64,000 nt of DNA from Rufibacter sp. LB8. GTDB taxonomy: Bacteria; Bacteroidota; Bacteroidia; Cytophagales; Hymenobacteraceae. The notes under the pieces are model-generated. The model was not told the origin of the DNA, ran no database searches, and saw nothing but the letters and a program-made list of their open reading frames with translations. Where the stretch lies: positions 1,178,001 through 1,242,000 of the forward strand of contig NZ_JADALJ010000001.1 of NCBI RefSeq assembly GCF_014876185.1, given 5' to 3'. Made by a program: the position numbers and the translations under genes. Below are positions 51,540-60,140 of the stretch, in pieces (the first letter of the stretch is position 1; the number at the start of each line of letters is the position of its first letter).

Positions 51540-51849
51540 ATAATTTAAAATGGCTAAAAATGACCTAATTCAAGGGTTCCAGGGGAAACTTATTGAGCTA
51601 AGAAAAATTAGTTATTCCTGGAATTTGATTCCTGGTGCACCAACAGACGAATTTGACACTTTACACCATAAAGTTTTAAGCCATTTGTACCAAGGCGCTG
51701 ACTTTGAAAAAATTTCCCGTGTGTTAGAAAGTGACCTTGTTGTGACTTATGGCCTATCTATGGAAACAGAAGACATAAACAAAATGGCCGGTGACATTAC
51801 AGAATGGTGGGCTTTGCAAAACAACGGTTGCAGCCGCCTAAGAACCTGA
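51533..51849 (+). mobile_element. truncated integron-like cassette 5
   Basis: It begins with GTTACTAATAA but no TTAGTAAC and no further palindrome follow. Base composition switches to the GC-richer host type near 51835, inside the end of the gene, so the 3' end appears lost. Confidence 0.55.
51550..51849 (+). CDS. cassette-borne hypothetical protein, probably truncated
   Basis: A 99-aa reading frame starting MAKNDLIQGFQGKLIELRKISYSWNLIPGAPTDEFDTLHHKVLSHLYQGADFEKISRVL. It looks like a small all-helical cytoplasmic protein, not recognised. The last dozen residues (NNGCSRLRT) lie in GC-richer sequence of the neighbouring fragment, so the natural C-terminus is probably missing. It starts 11 bp after the cassette core. 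Confidence 0.5.
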   Translation: MAKNDLIQGFQGKLIELRKISYSWNLIPGAPTDEFDTLHHKVLSHLYQGADFEKISRVLESDLVVTYGLSMETEDINKMAGDITEWWALQNNGCSRLRT

Positions 51850-52040
51850 ATCTAACCGTTCACCGCGGTGCCAAGCCGCTACTCCTTCCACCGCAGCAAT
51901 TGATCAGTGACCCGTATTGCCTGCTCCAATGGAAAACCAATGACTGGGCGGTGGCTTCGTTTAAAACCAAAAAGGGAATGGCAACAGCCCAGCAGGCGCT
52001 CAGCCAACTAGTACAAAACTGGCTCCTGGCAACGAAGTAA
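51804..52040 (+). pseudogene. 3' remnant of a host gene fused to the truncated cassette
   Basis: From about 51835 a frame reads PPKNLNLTVHRGAKPLLLPPQQLISDPYCLLQWKTNDWAVASFKTKKGMATAQQALSQLVQNWLLATK and stops at 52040. Host-like base use and a protein-like C-terminal helix suggest the end of a gene whose beginning was lost when the cassette junction formed. The family is not recognised. The ATG at 51804 lies in cassette sequence and is unlikely to be a real start. Confidence 0.45.
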
Positions 52041-52055
52041 GGGCAAACGTATTTT

Positions 52056-52095
52056 CCGTTTTCGGGCTCATTTCCAGAAATGAGCCCGAAAACGG
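52056..52095. repeat. 40-bp palindromic repeat, copy 27 (perfect)
   Basis: Both arms are exact, centre CA. Confidence 0.95.
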
Positions 52096-52219
52096 AAGCG
52101 AACCAGCTAAATTTTCTGGAAAGCGGCCATGGCTTCGGTTTAACCTGTACCTTGCTTTCTCAAATGTAAATTTCAGTTCTATATATCTCCGCTGGCCCCG
52201 CTCAGGTAGCGCCTCGCTC

Positions 52220-53125
52220 ATGAAAAAAACGTCCCTCCTGCTCAGTCTGTTGCTTTTGCTTTCGTTTTTCAGTTTTTCACAGGTCACCAAAAAGGGTTTG
52301 AGCCATATTCCGGCAGCGCCTAAAAAGCAGGGCCAGGTGCAGATCATGATTCTGGGAAGCACGCATTTCGGGCAGGACCAATACCACAAAGACCAACCCC
52401 ACGCCGACTTGTTCAGCCTTAAAAGACAGCAGGAAGTTGCCCACCTGAACAAGCTGCTTTTAAAGTTCAAGCCAGACATGGTCATGATTGAGAACACGCC
52501 AGAAGACCAGGCAATGGTGGACAGCCTGTACCAGCTCTATAAAACCGACAAAATAAAATTAACTGATCTGGCCAACGGCCGGTCTGAGCGGTTTCAGTTT
52601 GGCTATTCCATTGCCAAGCAACTGCACCATGACCGCATTTTTGGGGTAGATTATTATGAAAGCGTCTCCAACCGTATTCTCACCAACGGCAAAAACATAG
52701 AGCAGTATCAGAACGCTCTCACCGCCTTCAACAGCGTGGTGCGTGACGTGGACAAAACCTACAAAGAAGGCACCACATCGCTCAAAGATTTTTTGCTGTA
52801 CATCAACCACCCGCAGGTGTTGGATTTCACGTACAATGTGATTTACATGACGCCCGCCAAAGTCCGGAACGGCCAGTTCACCAATCCGCCCGCGCAGTAC
52901 ATAGACACGGCTTACGTAAACAAAAACTACATTGGCGCTGAGTTTGTGTCCTCGTTCTATGAACGCGAAATGAAAATCTACTCCAATATTGTCACCACGC
53001 AGCTAGCGCAGAAAGGCAAACGGCTGTTGGTTATTATGGGGCAACGGCACGCCGCGGCGCTTTCCAAAATCTTCGTCAATGACCCGCAGTACCGCCTGGT
53101 GCCGGTGCAGAAGTATTTGAACTAA
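52220..53125 (+). CDS. DUF5694 (TraB/ChaN-like) domain protein
   Basis: A 301-aa protein with a signal peptide (about 1-21) and the DUF5694 domain: VQIMILGSTHFGQDQYHKD at the start, FKPDMVMIENTPEDQ, FQFGYSIAKQL, and a C-terminal RLLVIMGQRHAAALSKIFVNDPQYRLVPVQKYL. The GSTHF...E...GQRH pattern resembles the TraB/PrgY/ChaN/Tiki superfamily, which includes metal-dependent proteases. Activity here is unproven. It should act outside the inner membrane. Confidence 0.82.
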   Translation: MKKTSLLLSLLLLLSFFSFSQVTKKGLSHIPAAPKKQGQVQIMILGSTHFGQDQYHKDQPHADLFSLKRQQEVAHLNKLLLKFKPDMVMIENTPEDQAMVDSLYQLYKTDKIKLTDLANGRSERFQFGYSIAKQLHHDRIFGVDYYESVSNRILTNGKNIEQYQNALTAFNSVVRDVDKTYKEGTTSLKDFLLYINHPQVLDFTYNVIYMTPAKVRNGQFTNPPAQYIDTAYVNKNYIGAEFVSSFYEREMKIYSNIVTTQLAQKGKRLLVIMGQRHAAALSKIFVNDPQYRLVPVQKYLN

Positions 53126-53156
53126 GCCAAAACCATCACTAGCCTTTTTTTGATTT

Positions 53157-53196
53157 CCGTTTTTGGCCTCATTTTCAGAAATGAGCCCGAAAACGG
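53157..53196. repeat. 40-bp palindromic repeat, copy 28
   Basis: Asymmetric subfamily: left arm CCGTTTTTGGCCTCATTTT, right arm consensus. Confidence 0.88.
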
Positions 53197-53319
53197 AAAT
53201 TTTCTTTACGCCCCAGCGGTTTGCGCAGAAACGCAGCAGAAGTCTTATCTTCACCGCCGGAAGCAGCCCCGTTCCTCGGGGTGTTTTCAGCCAAAACCTT
53301 CAAACTAACACAAGCTTTC

Positions 53320-56151
53320 ATGAAGTATTGTAAACCTATTTTATTAGCGCTGCTGTTTCCGGCCCTCTTTTTTGCCTGCCAGAAACTGAGCAAATCAGAT
53401 GGCGGCAGCGCCGGCAAGTCCTTTGCCGTGGACTATGAGAAATTCACCTTAGACAACGGCTTGCAGGTGGTCTTCCATGTGGACAAATCTGACCCGGTGG
53501 TGGCCGTGGCCCTCACCAGCCACGTAGGCTCGGCCCGCGAGAAGGAAGGCAGAACCGGTTTCGCGCATTTGTTTGAGCACCTGTTGTTCCTGGAGTCTGA
53601 AAACCTGGGCAAAGGTGGTCTGGATAAGATGAGCGCCCGCATTGGCGGCTCCGGGGCCAACGGGTCCACCAGCCGTGACCGCACCAACTACTACCAGACC
53701 GTGCCCAATGACGCGCTGGAGAAAATGATCTGGGCCGAGGCCGACAAGCTTGGTTTCTTCATCAACACCGTGACCGAGCAAGTCCTGGCCAAGGAAAAGC
53801 AAGTGGTGAAAAACGAGAAGCGCCAAAGCGTGGACAACAATCCCTATGGCCACACGTCTTATGTGATTGACCAGAACCTTTACCCCGCAGACCACCCCTA
53901 CCACTGGCAAGTAATTGGTTCTCTGGAAGATTTGCAGAACGCCACGCTAGCTGATGTGAAGGAATTTTACCGCCGCTGGTACGCTCCTAACAATGTGACC
54001 CTGGTGGTGACCGGTGATTTTGAGCCGGGTCAGGCCAAAGCCTGGGTGCAGAAATATTTCGGGGAAATCAAAAAAGGCGCCGACATTCCGCGAATGGAAA
54101 AACGCCCTGCGGTGTTAACCCAGACCAAGAAACTGTACCATGAAGACAACTTCGCGCGCTTACCAGAACTGACCCTGGCTTGGCCGGGCGTGTACCAGTA
54201 CCACCCAGATTCTTACGCGCTGCGCGTGCTCACCACCTACCTCACAGAAGGCAAGAAAGCACCGTTCAACCAGGTGATCATTGATGAAAAGCAGCTGGCT
54301 CCACGCGTGGGCATGTACAACAACAACTCAGAGATTGCCGGCCAGACCATGCTCAGCGTGCGCGGTTTTGAGAAAACAGACCTGAACAAGATTCACAGCG
54401 CGGTGTTTGAGGCCTTCGCGCGGTTTGAGAAAAACGGCATTTCAGAAGCTGACCTCAACCGCATTAAAGCCGGCCAGGAAGTGGCTTTTTACAACAGTCT
54501 GGCCAGCGTGCAAGGCAAAGGCTTTCAGTTGGCGCAGTACAACATCTTTGCCGGAGACCCCGGTTTTGCCACCAAAGACATTGAGAACATGATGTCCGTG
54601 ACCGTGGAAGATGTGCAGCGCGTCTATAATCAGTACCTCAAAGGAAAGCCATACGTGGCCACCAGTTTTGTGCCCAAAGGTCAGGTGAATCTGGTGCTGG
54701 AAGGTTCCAGGAAAGCCAGTGTGGTGGAAGAGAAAATTGTGGAAGGTGCCGAAGAGAAATTCGACCTGACCGCCGATGCCTCTTACCCCAAAACCCAGTC
54801 AACCTTTGACCGCAGCCAGGAACCCGCCTACGGCAAAAGCCCAGAAATCTCGGTGCCTGCTGTGTGGGAGGAAAAACTGGGCAACGGCCTGAAAGTGCTG
54901 GGCATTGAAAACCGCGAAGTGCCTCTGGTGCAATTCAACCTGCGCATAAAAGGCGGCCTTCTCCTGGAAAACCCCGACAAAGTGGGCGTGGCCAACCTTC
55001 TGGCCGAAAGCCTCATGAAAGGCACCAAAAACAAAACCACCGCCGAGCTGGAGGAAGCCATTGACGCGCTGGGCGCCAGCATTTCAGTGTCAGCTGATGA
55101 TGAAGACATTTCCATCAATGGCCGCACGCTGGCCCGTAATTATGCCGCCACGCTGGCCCTCATGCAGGAAATGCTCTTACAACCGCGCTGGGATGCCAAG
55201 GAGTTTGACCTGAGCAAGCAGCGCGTGGAAAGCCAGATCAAAGGCCAGAAAGCCAACCCCAACTCCATTGCCGCCAACCAGTTCAAGAAACTACTCTTCG
55301 GGGAGAAGCACATTTTGGCCAATAACATCCTGGGCACTGAGGCCTCGGTGAAAGCTATTACGCTGGCAGATTTACAGGCCTATTACCAGAATAACCTGTC
55401 TCCGGTTGGGGCTGCATTCCATGTGGTGGGCGCGCTAGACAAGAAAGCGGCGGTGGCTCCATTGGCTACCCTTGACCAGAACTGGAAAGCCAAGGAAGTC
55501 ACCTTCCCTACTTACCAGATTCCGGCCGCCCCGGCCACGTCAAAGGTGTATTTCTATGATGTGCCGGGTGCCAAGCAGTCGGTGTTGCGGTTTGGGTATT
55601 TGGCTTTGCCGGCCACTCACCCAGATTTCTATTCTTTGTCGGTGATGAACTATATTTTGGGCGGCGGAAGCTTCGCGTCTCAACTCACCCAGCAACTGCG
55701 CGAAGGCAAAGGCTACACGTACGGCATCAGTTCTTCGTTTTCGGGCAGCAGCGTGCCGGGTCCGTTTGTGATCCAGAGCGGGGTGCGGTCCAACGTCACG
55801 TTTGAGTCGGCGGCCCTGGTGAAAGACATTTTGAAGAACTATGGTCCGGGTTTCACGGCGCAGGACCTGGACGTGACCAAGGGCTTCCTGGTGAAAAGCA
55901 CTGCCCGTTCGTTTGAGACCATGGGTGCCAAGCTGGGCATGCTCAGCAACATAAGTGCCTACGGCTGGCCGGTTGACTACGCCAAGAAGCGCCAGCAACT
56001 AGTGCAAGGCATGACCGTGGAGAAAATCAGAAGCCTGGCCAACCAGTACGTGAACCCAGACAAGATGTATTATTTAATTGTGGGCGATGCCGCCACCCAA
56101 CTCCAGAAACTGGAAAACCTGGGCTACGGAAAACCTGTTTTGCTCAATTAA
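53320..56151 (+). CDS. M16 family metallopeptidase (insulinase type), lipoprotein
   Basis: A 943-aa zinc peptidase of two tandem M16 units. It begins with a lipoprotein-type signal (LLALLFPALFFACQK, Cys near 20). The first unit has the inverted zinc motif in GFAHLFEHLLFLESE and the downstream Glu in VKNEKRQSVDNNPYG, so it should be active. The second unit (from about 530) lacks HxxEH and forms the other half of the chamber. Such proteins degrade peptides in the periplasm. The start at 53320 fits the signal peptide; the longer frame does not. Confidence 0.93.
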   Translation: MKYCKPILLALLFPALFFACQKLSKSDGGSAGKSFAVDYEKFTLDNGLQVVFHVDKSDPVVAVALTSHVGSAREKEGRTGFAHLFEHLLFLESENLGKGGLDKMSARIGGSGANGSTSRDRTNYYQTVPNDALEKMIWAEADKLGFFINTVTEQVLAKEKQVVKNEKRQSVDNNPYGHTSYVIDQNLYPADHPYHWQVIGSLEDLQNATLADVKEFYRRWYAPNNVTLVVTGDFEPGQAKAWVQKYFGEIKKGADIPRMEKRPAVLTQTKKLYHEDNFARLPELTLAWPGVYQYHPDSYALRVLTTYLTEGKKAPFNQVIIDEKQLAPRVGMYNNNSEIAGQTMLSVRGFEKTDLNKIHSAVFEAFARFEKNGISEADLNRIKAGQEVAFYNSLASVQGKGFQLAQYNIFAGDPGFATKDIENMMSVTVEDVQRVYNQYLKGKPYVATSFVPKGQVNLVLEGSRKASVVEEKIVEGAEEKFDLTADASYPKTQSTFDRSQEPAYGKSPEISVPAVWEEKLGNGLKVLGIENREVPLVQFNLRIKGGLLLENPDKVGVANLLAESLMKGTKNKTTAELEEAIDALGASISVSADDEDISINGRTLARNYAATLALMQEMLLQPRWDAKEFDLSKQRVESQIKGQKANPNSIAANQFKKLLFGEKHILANNILGTEASVKAITLADLQAYYQNNLSPVGAAFHVVGALDKKAAVAPLATLDQNWKAKEVTFPTYQIPAAPATSKVYFYDVPGAKQSVLRFGYLALPATHPDFYSLSVMNYILGGGSFASQLTQQLREGKGYTYGISSSFSGSSVPGPFVIQSGVRSNVTFESAALVKDILKNYGPGFTAQDLDVTKGFLVKSTARSFETMGAKLGMLSNISAYGWPVDYAKKRQQLVQGMTVEKIRSLANQYVNPDKMYYLIVGDAATQLQKLENLGYGKPVLLN

Positions 56152-56180
56152 CCAACAGGTCATTCGGTCACACTTTTAAG

Positions 56181-56220
56181 GCCCTGGCTTCTCTCATTTT
56201 CAGAGAAGCCAGGGCTTTTT
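56181..56220 (+). terminator. intrinsic terminator of the M16 gene
   Basis: GCCCTGGCTTCTCT pairs with AGAGAAGCCAGGGC, followed by TTTTT. A palindromic repeat starts at the very next base. Confidence 0.93.
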
Positions 56221-56260
56221 CCGTTTTCGGGCTCATTTCTGGAAACGAGGGCAAAAACGC
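56221..56260. repeat. 40-bp palindromic repeat, copy 29
   Basis: The left arm is consensus, the right arm has drifted (GAAACGAGGGCAAAAACGC). It abuts the preceding terminator without a gap. Confidence 0.85.
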
Positions 56261-56299
56261 CGCCACCTTTGAAGCCCTTTAACCGCAAATCAGCTTCTC

Positions 56300-56307
56300 T
56301 ATTTTTG
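56300..56307 (+). promoter_or_regulatory. -7 promoter box of the DUF5117 protease gene
   Basis: TATTTTTG matches TAnnTTTG 120 bp upstream of the chosen ATG. No -33 box at the right distance. Confidence 0.35.
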
Positions 56308-56427
56308 TTGTCTGAAATTCAGTTAATTTTAAAATTCAGGTTAAACCTTTCTGCGCGTTGCTTGTCTAAGCCATTGTCCTGAGACATGGACCAACGCAAA
56401 CCCTTTATCAAACTACAAACAATTTCA

Positions 56428-58992
56428 ATGAAGAAGTTTTTACTGACGCTCGGCCTGGTGGGCTCCGTAGCCGGAGCAACCATGGCGCAGGGCCGCACGC
56501 AACCCGCCGACTCTACCCGCCGGGTAGCCGGCGCCACTGGCATGCAGGGCACTGCCGGCCGGAACACCAAACCCAAACCTTACGCTGAGGTCATCACGGA
56601 CAAAGCCATCTCCAAGTCGGGCTTTTTCAAGACCCACAAGGTAGAAGACAAGTATTTCTTTGAGCTGGCAGACTCAGTAATGGGCCGCGAGATTCTGGTG
56701 GTAAACCGTATCTCCAAAGCCGGTGCCGAGGTGCGTGCCTCGGCGGGTTACGCCGGTGACCAGATTGGTTCATCCGTAATCATGTTTGAGAAAGGGCCAG
56801 ATGACCGCATTTTCATGCGCAAAATCTCTTACTCCACTTACAGCCCAGACAGCACCAAAGACATGTACCAAAGTGTGCAGCGCTCTAACGTGCAGGCCAT
56901 TGTGGCGGCATTCAACGTGGCCGCTTACGGTGCAGGCAACAAGAGCAGCGTCATTGACATGACCGACTACATGAAAGGCGAGAACGAAATCTTCTCTTTC
57001 AGCTCGGCCAACGGCAAAACCAGATTCAGACTGGGTAACTTCATTGGGGACCGCAGCTACATCCAGAATGTGCGCAGCTATCCGCAGAACGTGGAAGTGA
57101 CCACCGTGAAAACCTACGTGCTCACCCCACCCACCACAGGTTTTGGCGCTGCCCCGGCCGGTGGCGGCGGTAATTCGGCGCTGAGCGGTTCTTCTACCAT
57201 TGAGATCAACTCGTCAATGGTAGTATTGCCCAAGAAGCCCATGCAGCCCCGCTTCTTTGACCCACGCGTTGGCTACTTCACCGTTGGTTACACAGACTTT
57301 GATGCCAATCCACAAGGCGTAAAGGAAATCCAGATGGTGAAACGCTGGAGACTGGAGCCTAAGGAAAAAGACATGGCCAAGTACAGACGCGGGGAACTGG
57401 TGGAGCCTAAAAACCCTATCATTTTCTATATTGACCCGGCCACGCCTAAGAAATGGGTACCGTATCTGATTGCCGGTGTGAACGACTGGCAGAAAGCTTT
57501 TGAGAAAGCTGGTTTCAAGAACGCCATTATTGGCAAGGAAGCCCCCAGCGCCAAAGAAAACCCCAACTGGAACATAGATGACGCCCGCCACAGCGCCATT
57601 GTGTACAAGCCCTCAGAAATCTCCAATGCCTCTGGGCCCAGCATCTCTGACCCACGCAGCGGCGAAATCATGGAAAGCCACATCAACTGGTACCACAACG
57701 TGATGAAACTGGTGCGTGACTGGTATTTCATTCAGGCGGCCGCCACAGACCCACGCGCCCGTAAAATGGAGTTCTCTGATGAATTGATGGGAGATTTGAT
57801 CCGTTTTGTGTCTTCGCACGAAGTAGGCCACACCATTGGCTTGCGCCACAACTACGGTTCCAGCTCCACCGTGCCGGTAGAAAACCTGCGCGACAAAAAA
57901 TGGGTGGAAGCCAACGGCCACACCCCGTCAATCATGGACTATGCCCGTTTTAACTACGTGGCCCAGCCAGAAGACAACATCAATTACAAAGGCATTTACC
58001 CAAGAATTGGGGACTATGACCTGTGGGCCATTGAGTGGGGCTACCGCATGCTGCCTAACGCCAAAAGCGCGGCAGACGAGGTGCCCATCTTGAACAAGAT
58101 GACCATGGCTGCCTTGAAAAATCGCCGCAACTGGTTTGGTACCGAGACCAACCCAGATGACCCGCATTCCCAGAATGAGGACTTAGGCGACAACTCTATG
58201 AAAGCCTCTGAGTACGGCATCAAAAACTTGCAGCGCATCTTGACCAAATTACCGGAGTGGACGCGTTCTGAAAACGAAGGCTATGACAACCTGGAAAACA
58301 TGTATGGCCAATTGACCACGCAGTTCAACCGCTACATGGGCCACGTGGCCAAGAACGTAGGCGGTGTGTATGAGAACCCGAAGACGGTGGAGCAGGAAGG
58401 CTTCATTTACGAGCGCACTCCGGCCGCCACCCAGAAAGAAGCCATGACGTTCCTGGACAAGCAATTGTTCACCACGCCTACCTGGTTACTTTCTCCGGCT
58501 GTGTTGAACAACACCGGCGCAGATCCCATGATGGTGGTTGCCCGCAGCCAGCAGGCGGTTTTAAACCGTTTGGTAAGCAACAGCACCTTGACCAAGTTGA
58601 TTTCCAGCGAAGCCATGGACGGTGCCAAAGCCTACAAGGTAACTGACTTCTTCTCTGACATGAACAGTACCATTTTCCGGGAAGTGAAGAACAAGCAGGC
58701 CATTGACCTGTACCGCCGTAACCTGCAGAAAATGTACGTGCAGGAACTGATTGACCTGGTAAAGCCAGCTCCAGCCCCCACCGGCGCGCAAGCCGCGGCA
58801 GCCGGAAGAGGTGGTGCCGGTAGCGCGTCTATGAACATTGCCATGAGTGATGTGGTATCGGTGGCCAAAGCCGAACTGCGCAACATCAACAGCATGATCA
58901 AGGCCGGCGCCAACAACTCAGATTCCCTGACCAATTACCACTTGCAGGATCTCTCTGACCGTATCAATGAGGCTTTAGACCCAAGAGGATAA
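56428..58992 (+). CDS. zinc-dependent metalloprotease (DUF5117/DUF4953 family)
   Basis: An 854-aa secreted protease. It has a signal peptide (about 1-21, ending TMAQG), the DUF5118-like and DUF5117 regions (about 40-330), and the metzincin-type zinc motif in RFVSSHEVGHTIGLRHNYGSSSTVP near residue 470, followed by SIMDYARFNYVAQPED, whose Met may form the Met-turn. The C-terminal part is helical with an Ala/Gly-rich stretch. The family is frequent in Bacteroidota and its substrates are unknown. The start at 56428 places the signal peptide first. Confidence 0.92.
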   Translation: MKKFLLTLGLVGSVAGATMAQGRTQPADSTRRVAGATGMQGTAGRNTKPKPYAEVITDKAISKSGFFKTHKVEDKYFFELADSVMGREILVVNRISKAGAEVRASAGYAGDQIGSSVIMFEKGPDDRIFMRKISYSTYSPDSTKDMYQSVQRSNVQAIVAAFNVAAYGAGNKSSVIDMTDYMKGENEIFSFSSANGKTRFRLGNFIGDRSYIQNVRSYPQNVEVTTVKTYVLTPPTTGFGAAPAGGGGNSALSGSSTIEINSSMVVLPKKPMQPRFFDPRVGYFTVGYTDFDANPQGVKEIQMVKRWRLEPKEKDMAKYRRGELVEPKNPIIFYIDPATPKKWVPYLIAGVNDWQKAFEKAGFKNAIIGKEAPSAKENPNWNIDDARHSAIVYKPSEISNASGPSISDPRSGEIMESHINWYHNVMKLVRDWYFIQAAATDPRARKMEFSDELMGDLIRFVSSHEVGHTIGLRHNYGSSSTVPVENLRDKKWVEANGHTPSIMDYARFNYVAQPEDNINYKGIYPRIGDYDLWAIEWGYRMLPNAKSAADEVPILNKMTMAALKNRRNWFGTETNPDDPHSQNEDLGDNSMKASEYGIKNLQRILTKLPEWTRSENEGYDNLENMYGQLTTQFNRYMGHVAKNVGGVYENPKTVEQEGFIYERTPAATQKEAMTFLDKQLFTTPTWLLSPAVLNNTGADPMMVVARSQQAVLNRLVSNSTLTKLISSEAMDGAKAYKVTDFFSDMNSTIFREVKNKQAIDLYRRNLQKMYVQELIDLVKPAPAPTGAQAAAAGRGGAGSASMNIAMSDVVSVAKAELRNINSMIKAGANNSDSLTNYHLQDLSDRINEALDPRG

Positions 58993-59015
58993 TTTACCCA
59001 GAGCGTTTAAAATTA

Positions 59016-59049
59016 AAAGAGCCGTTCCAAATTGGAGCGGCTCTTTTTT
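59016..59049 (+). terminator. intrinsic terminator of the DUF5117 protease gene
   Basis: AAAAGAGCCGTTCC pairs with GGAGCGGCTCTTTT and T residues follow. Confidence 0.9.
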
Positions 59050-59070
59050 TGTGCTCCAGTTTTTTCCATT

Positions 59071-59110
59071 CCGTTTTCGGGCTTATTTCTGAAAATGAGC
59101 CCGAAAACGG
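59071..59110. repeat. 40-bp palindromic repeat, copy 30
   Basis: Left arm CCGTTTTCGGGCTTATTTC, right arm AAAATGAGCCCGAAAACGG; nearly perfect. Confidence 0.9.
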
Positions 59111-59175
59111 AAAATTACAACATGATTGCCCTTTTTAGGTTATTACCAACATATTGTTTGGCATCGGATATTTTG

Positions 59176-59199
59176 CTTGTTGGTGATAACACCAACAAG
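59176..59199. repeat. 24-bp palindrome, second family
   Basis: CTTGTTGGTG and CACCAACAAG are perfect complements across ATAA. The same unit occurs at 20233 and, degenerate, at 20187. It lies 16 bp left of the IS target duplication. Confidence 0.7.
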
Positions 59200-59222
59200 G
59201 GTTCAGGTTCATGGTATTCTTT

Positions 59223-60009
59223 GGTAGTGGTTTAGAAAGTATGATGGGATAAAAGCTGACAGTGAGTTGTTTAAGATGATGGAATGTTCGAAGTCCTCAT
59301 CAAAATAAACTGTCCCCACTGCCAGAGCAGTAAGGTAGTAAAAAACGGAAAGAAAAAGAACGGTGCCCAGAACCTGCTATGCCACAGCTGCAGAAAGCAG
59401 TTCCAGGCCACGTACCAGTACAAAGGCGCCGATCCGGCCACAAAGCAGCTAATGGTGCGGCTTTTGGAGCGCAACAACGGCATCCGCGACATAGAGGCGC
59501 TGCTGGGGGTGAGCCGCAAGTGCATACTGGACAACCTGTGCCGGCAAGGCAGCCGACTCAGCATCGCACCGGCGCGGCGCTGCTACGAGTCGGTGCAGAT
59601 AGACGAGGTCTGGAGCTACGTGGGCAGGCGCAGGAAAGGGAAGTACTGGCTTTTGTATGCCTACTGCCCCGAGACGGATGAGGTTTTGGCTTACAGTTGC
59701 GGCCCCAGGAGCGCAGCAACTGTGAGGAAGCTGCTCAAGAAGCTGGAGAAAGCACACATTGGAGAATACTGCACCGACCATTGGAGAGCCTTCGCCCAGG
59801 TGATACCTACAGAGAAACACAAGGTGGGCAAGGCTTACACAAAAAATATAGAAGGGGTAAATACCTGCCTCAGGGCCAGGAACAGGAGGCTGGTCAGGAA
59901 AACGACCTGCTTCTCCAAGAAAAAGGAGAACCATGATGCGAGCTTAAACCTAATGTTCAACTACCGAAACAACCAAAAATCAAAGCATCATACATTGTAA
60001 ACCACTACC
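59223..60009 (+). mobile_element. intact IS1-family insertion sequence
   Basis: The 787-bp element has terminal inverted repeats beginning GGTAGTGGTTTA on both ends (21 of 24 identical) and is flanked by an 8-bp direct repeat TATTCTTT (59215-59222 and 60010-60017), the target duplication. Ends, duplication and gene are all intact, so insertion looks recent. Confidence 0.95.
59284..60000 (+). CDS. IS1-family transposase
   Basis: A 238-aa transposase in one uninterrupted frame, unlike classical IS1, which needs a frameshift to join InsA and InsB. The N-terminal zinc finger is CPHC...CHSC (about 10-37), then a helix-turn-helix-like region (IRDIEALLGVSRKCILDNL). The catalytic domain has candidate DDE residues in VQIDEVWSYV, YCTDHWRAFA and KNIEGVNTCLR. 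It fills the element and ends 9 bp before its right end. Confidence 0.95.
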   Translation: MFEVLIKINCPHCQSSKVVKNGKKKNGAQNLLCHSCRKQFQATYQYKGADPATKQLMVRLLERNNGIRDIEALLGVSRKCILDNLCRQGSRLSIAPARRCYESVQIDEVWSYVGRRRKGKYWLLYAYCPETDEVLAYSCGPRSAATVRKLLKKLEKAHIGEYCTDHWRAFAQVIPTEKHKVGKAYTKNIEGVNTCLRARNRRLVRKTTCFSKKKENHDASLNLMFNYRNNQKSKHHTL

Positions 60010-60032
60010 TATTCTTTTACTAAACAGGTTCT

Positions 60033-60072
60033 CTGTTTTCAGCCTCATTTCCAGAATTGAGCCCTAAAACGG
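60033..60072. repeat. 40-bp palindromic repeat, copy 31
   Basis: CTGTTTTCAGCCTCATTTC against GAATTGAGCCCTAAAACGG. It is the first sequence after the IS target duplication (16 bp). Confidence 0.8.
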
Positions 60073-60140
60073 GATTTTGATCTTATGTTTCCAAGAAACC
60101 TTTACTTTTAGGCACTTGAAAAAACAACGTACCTACTTCA

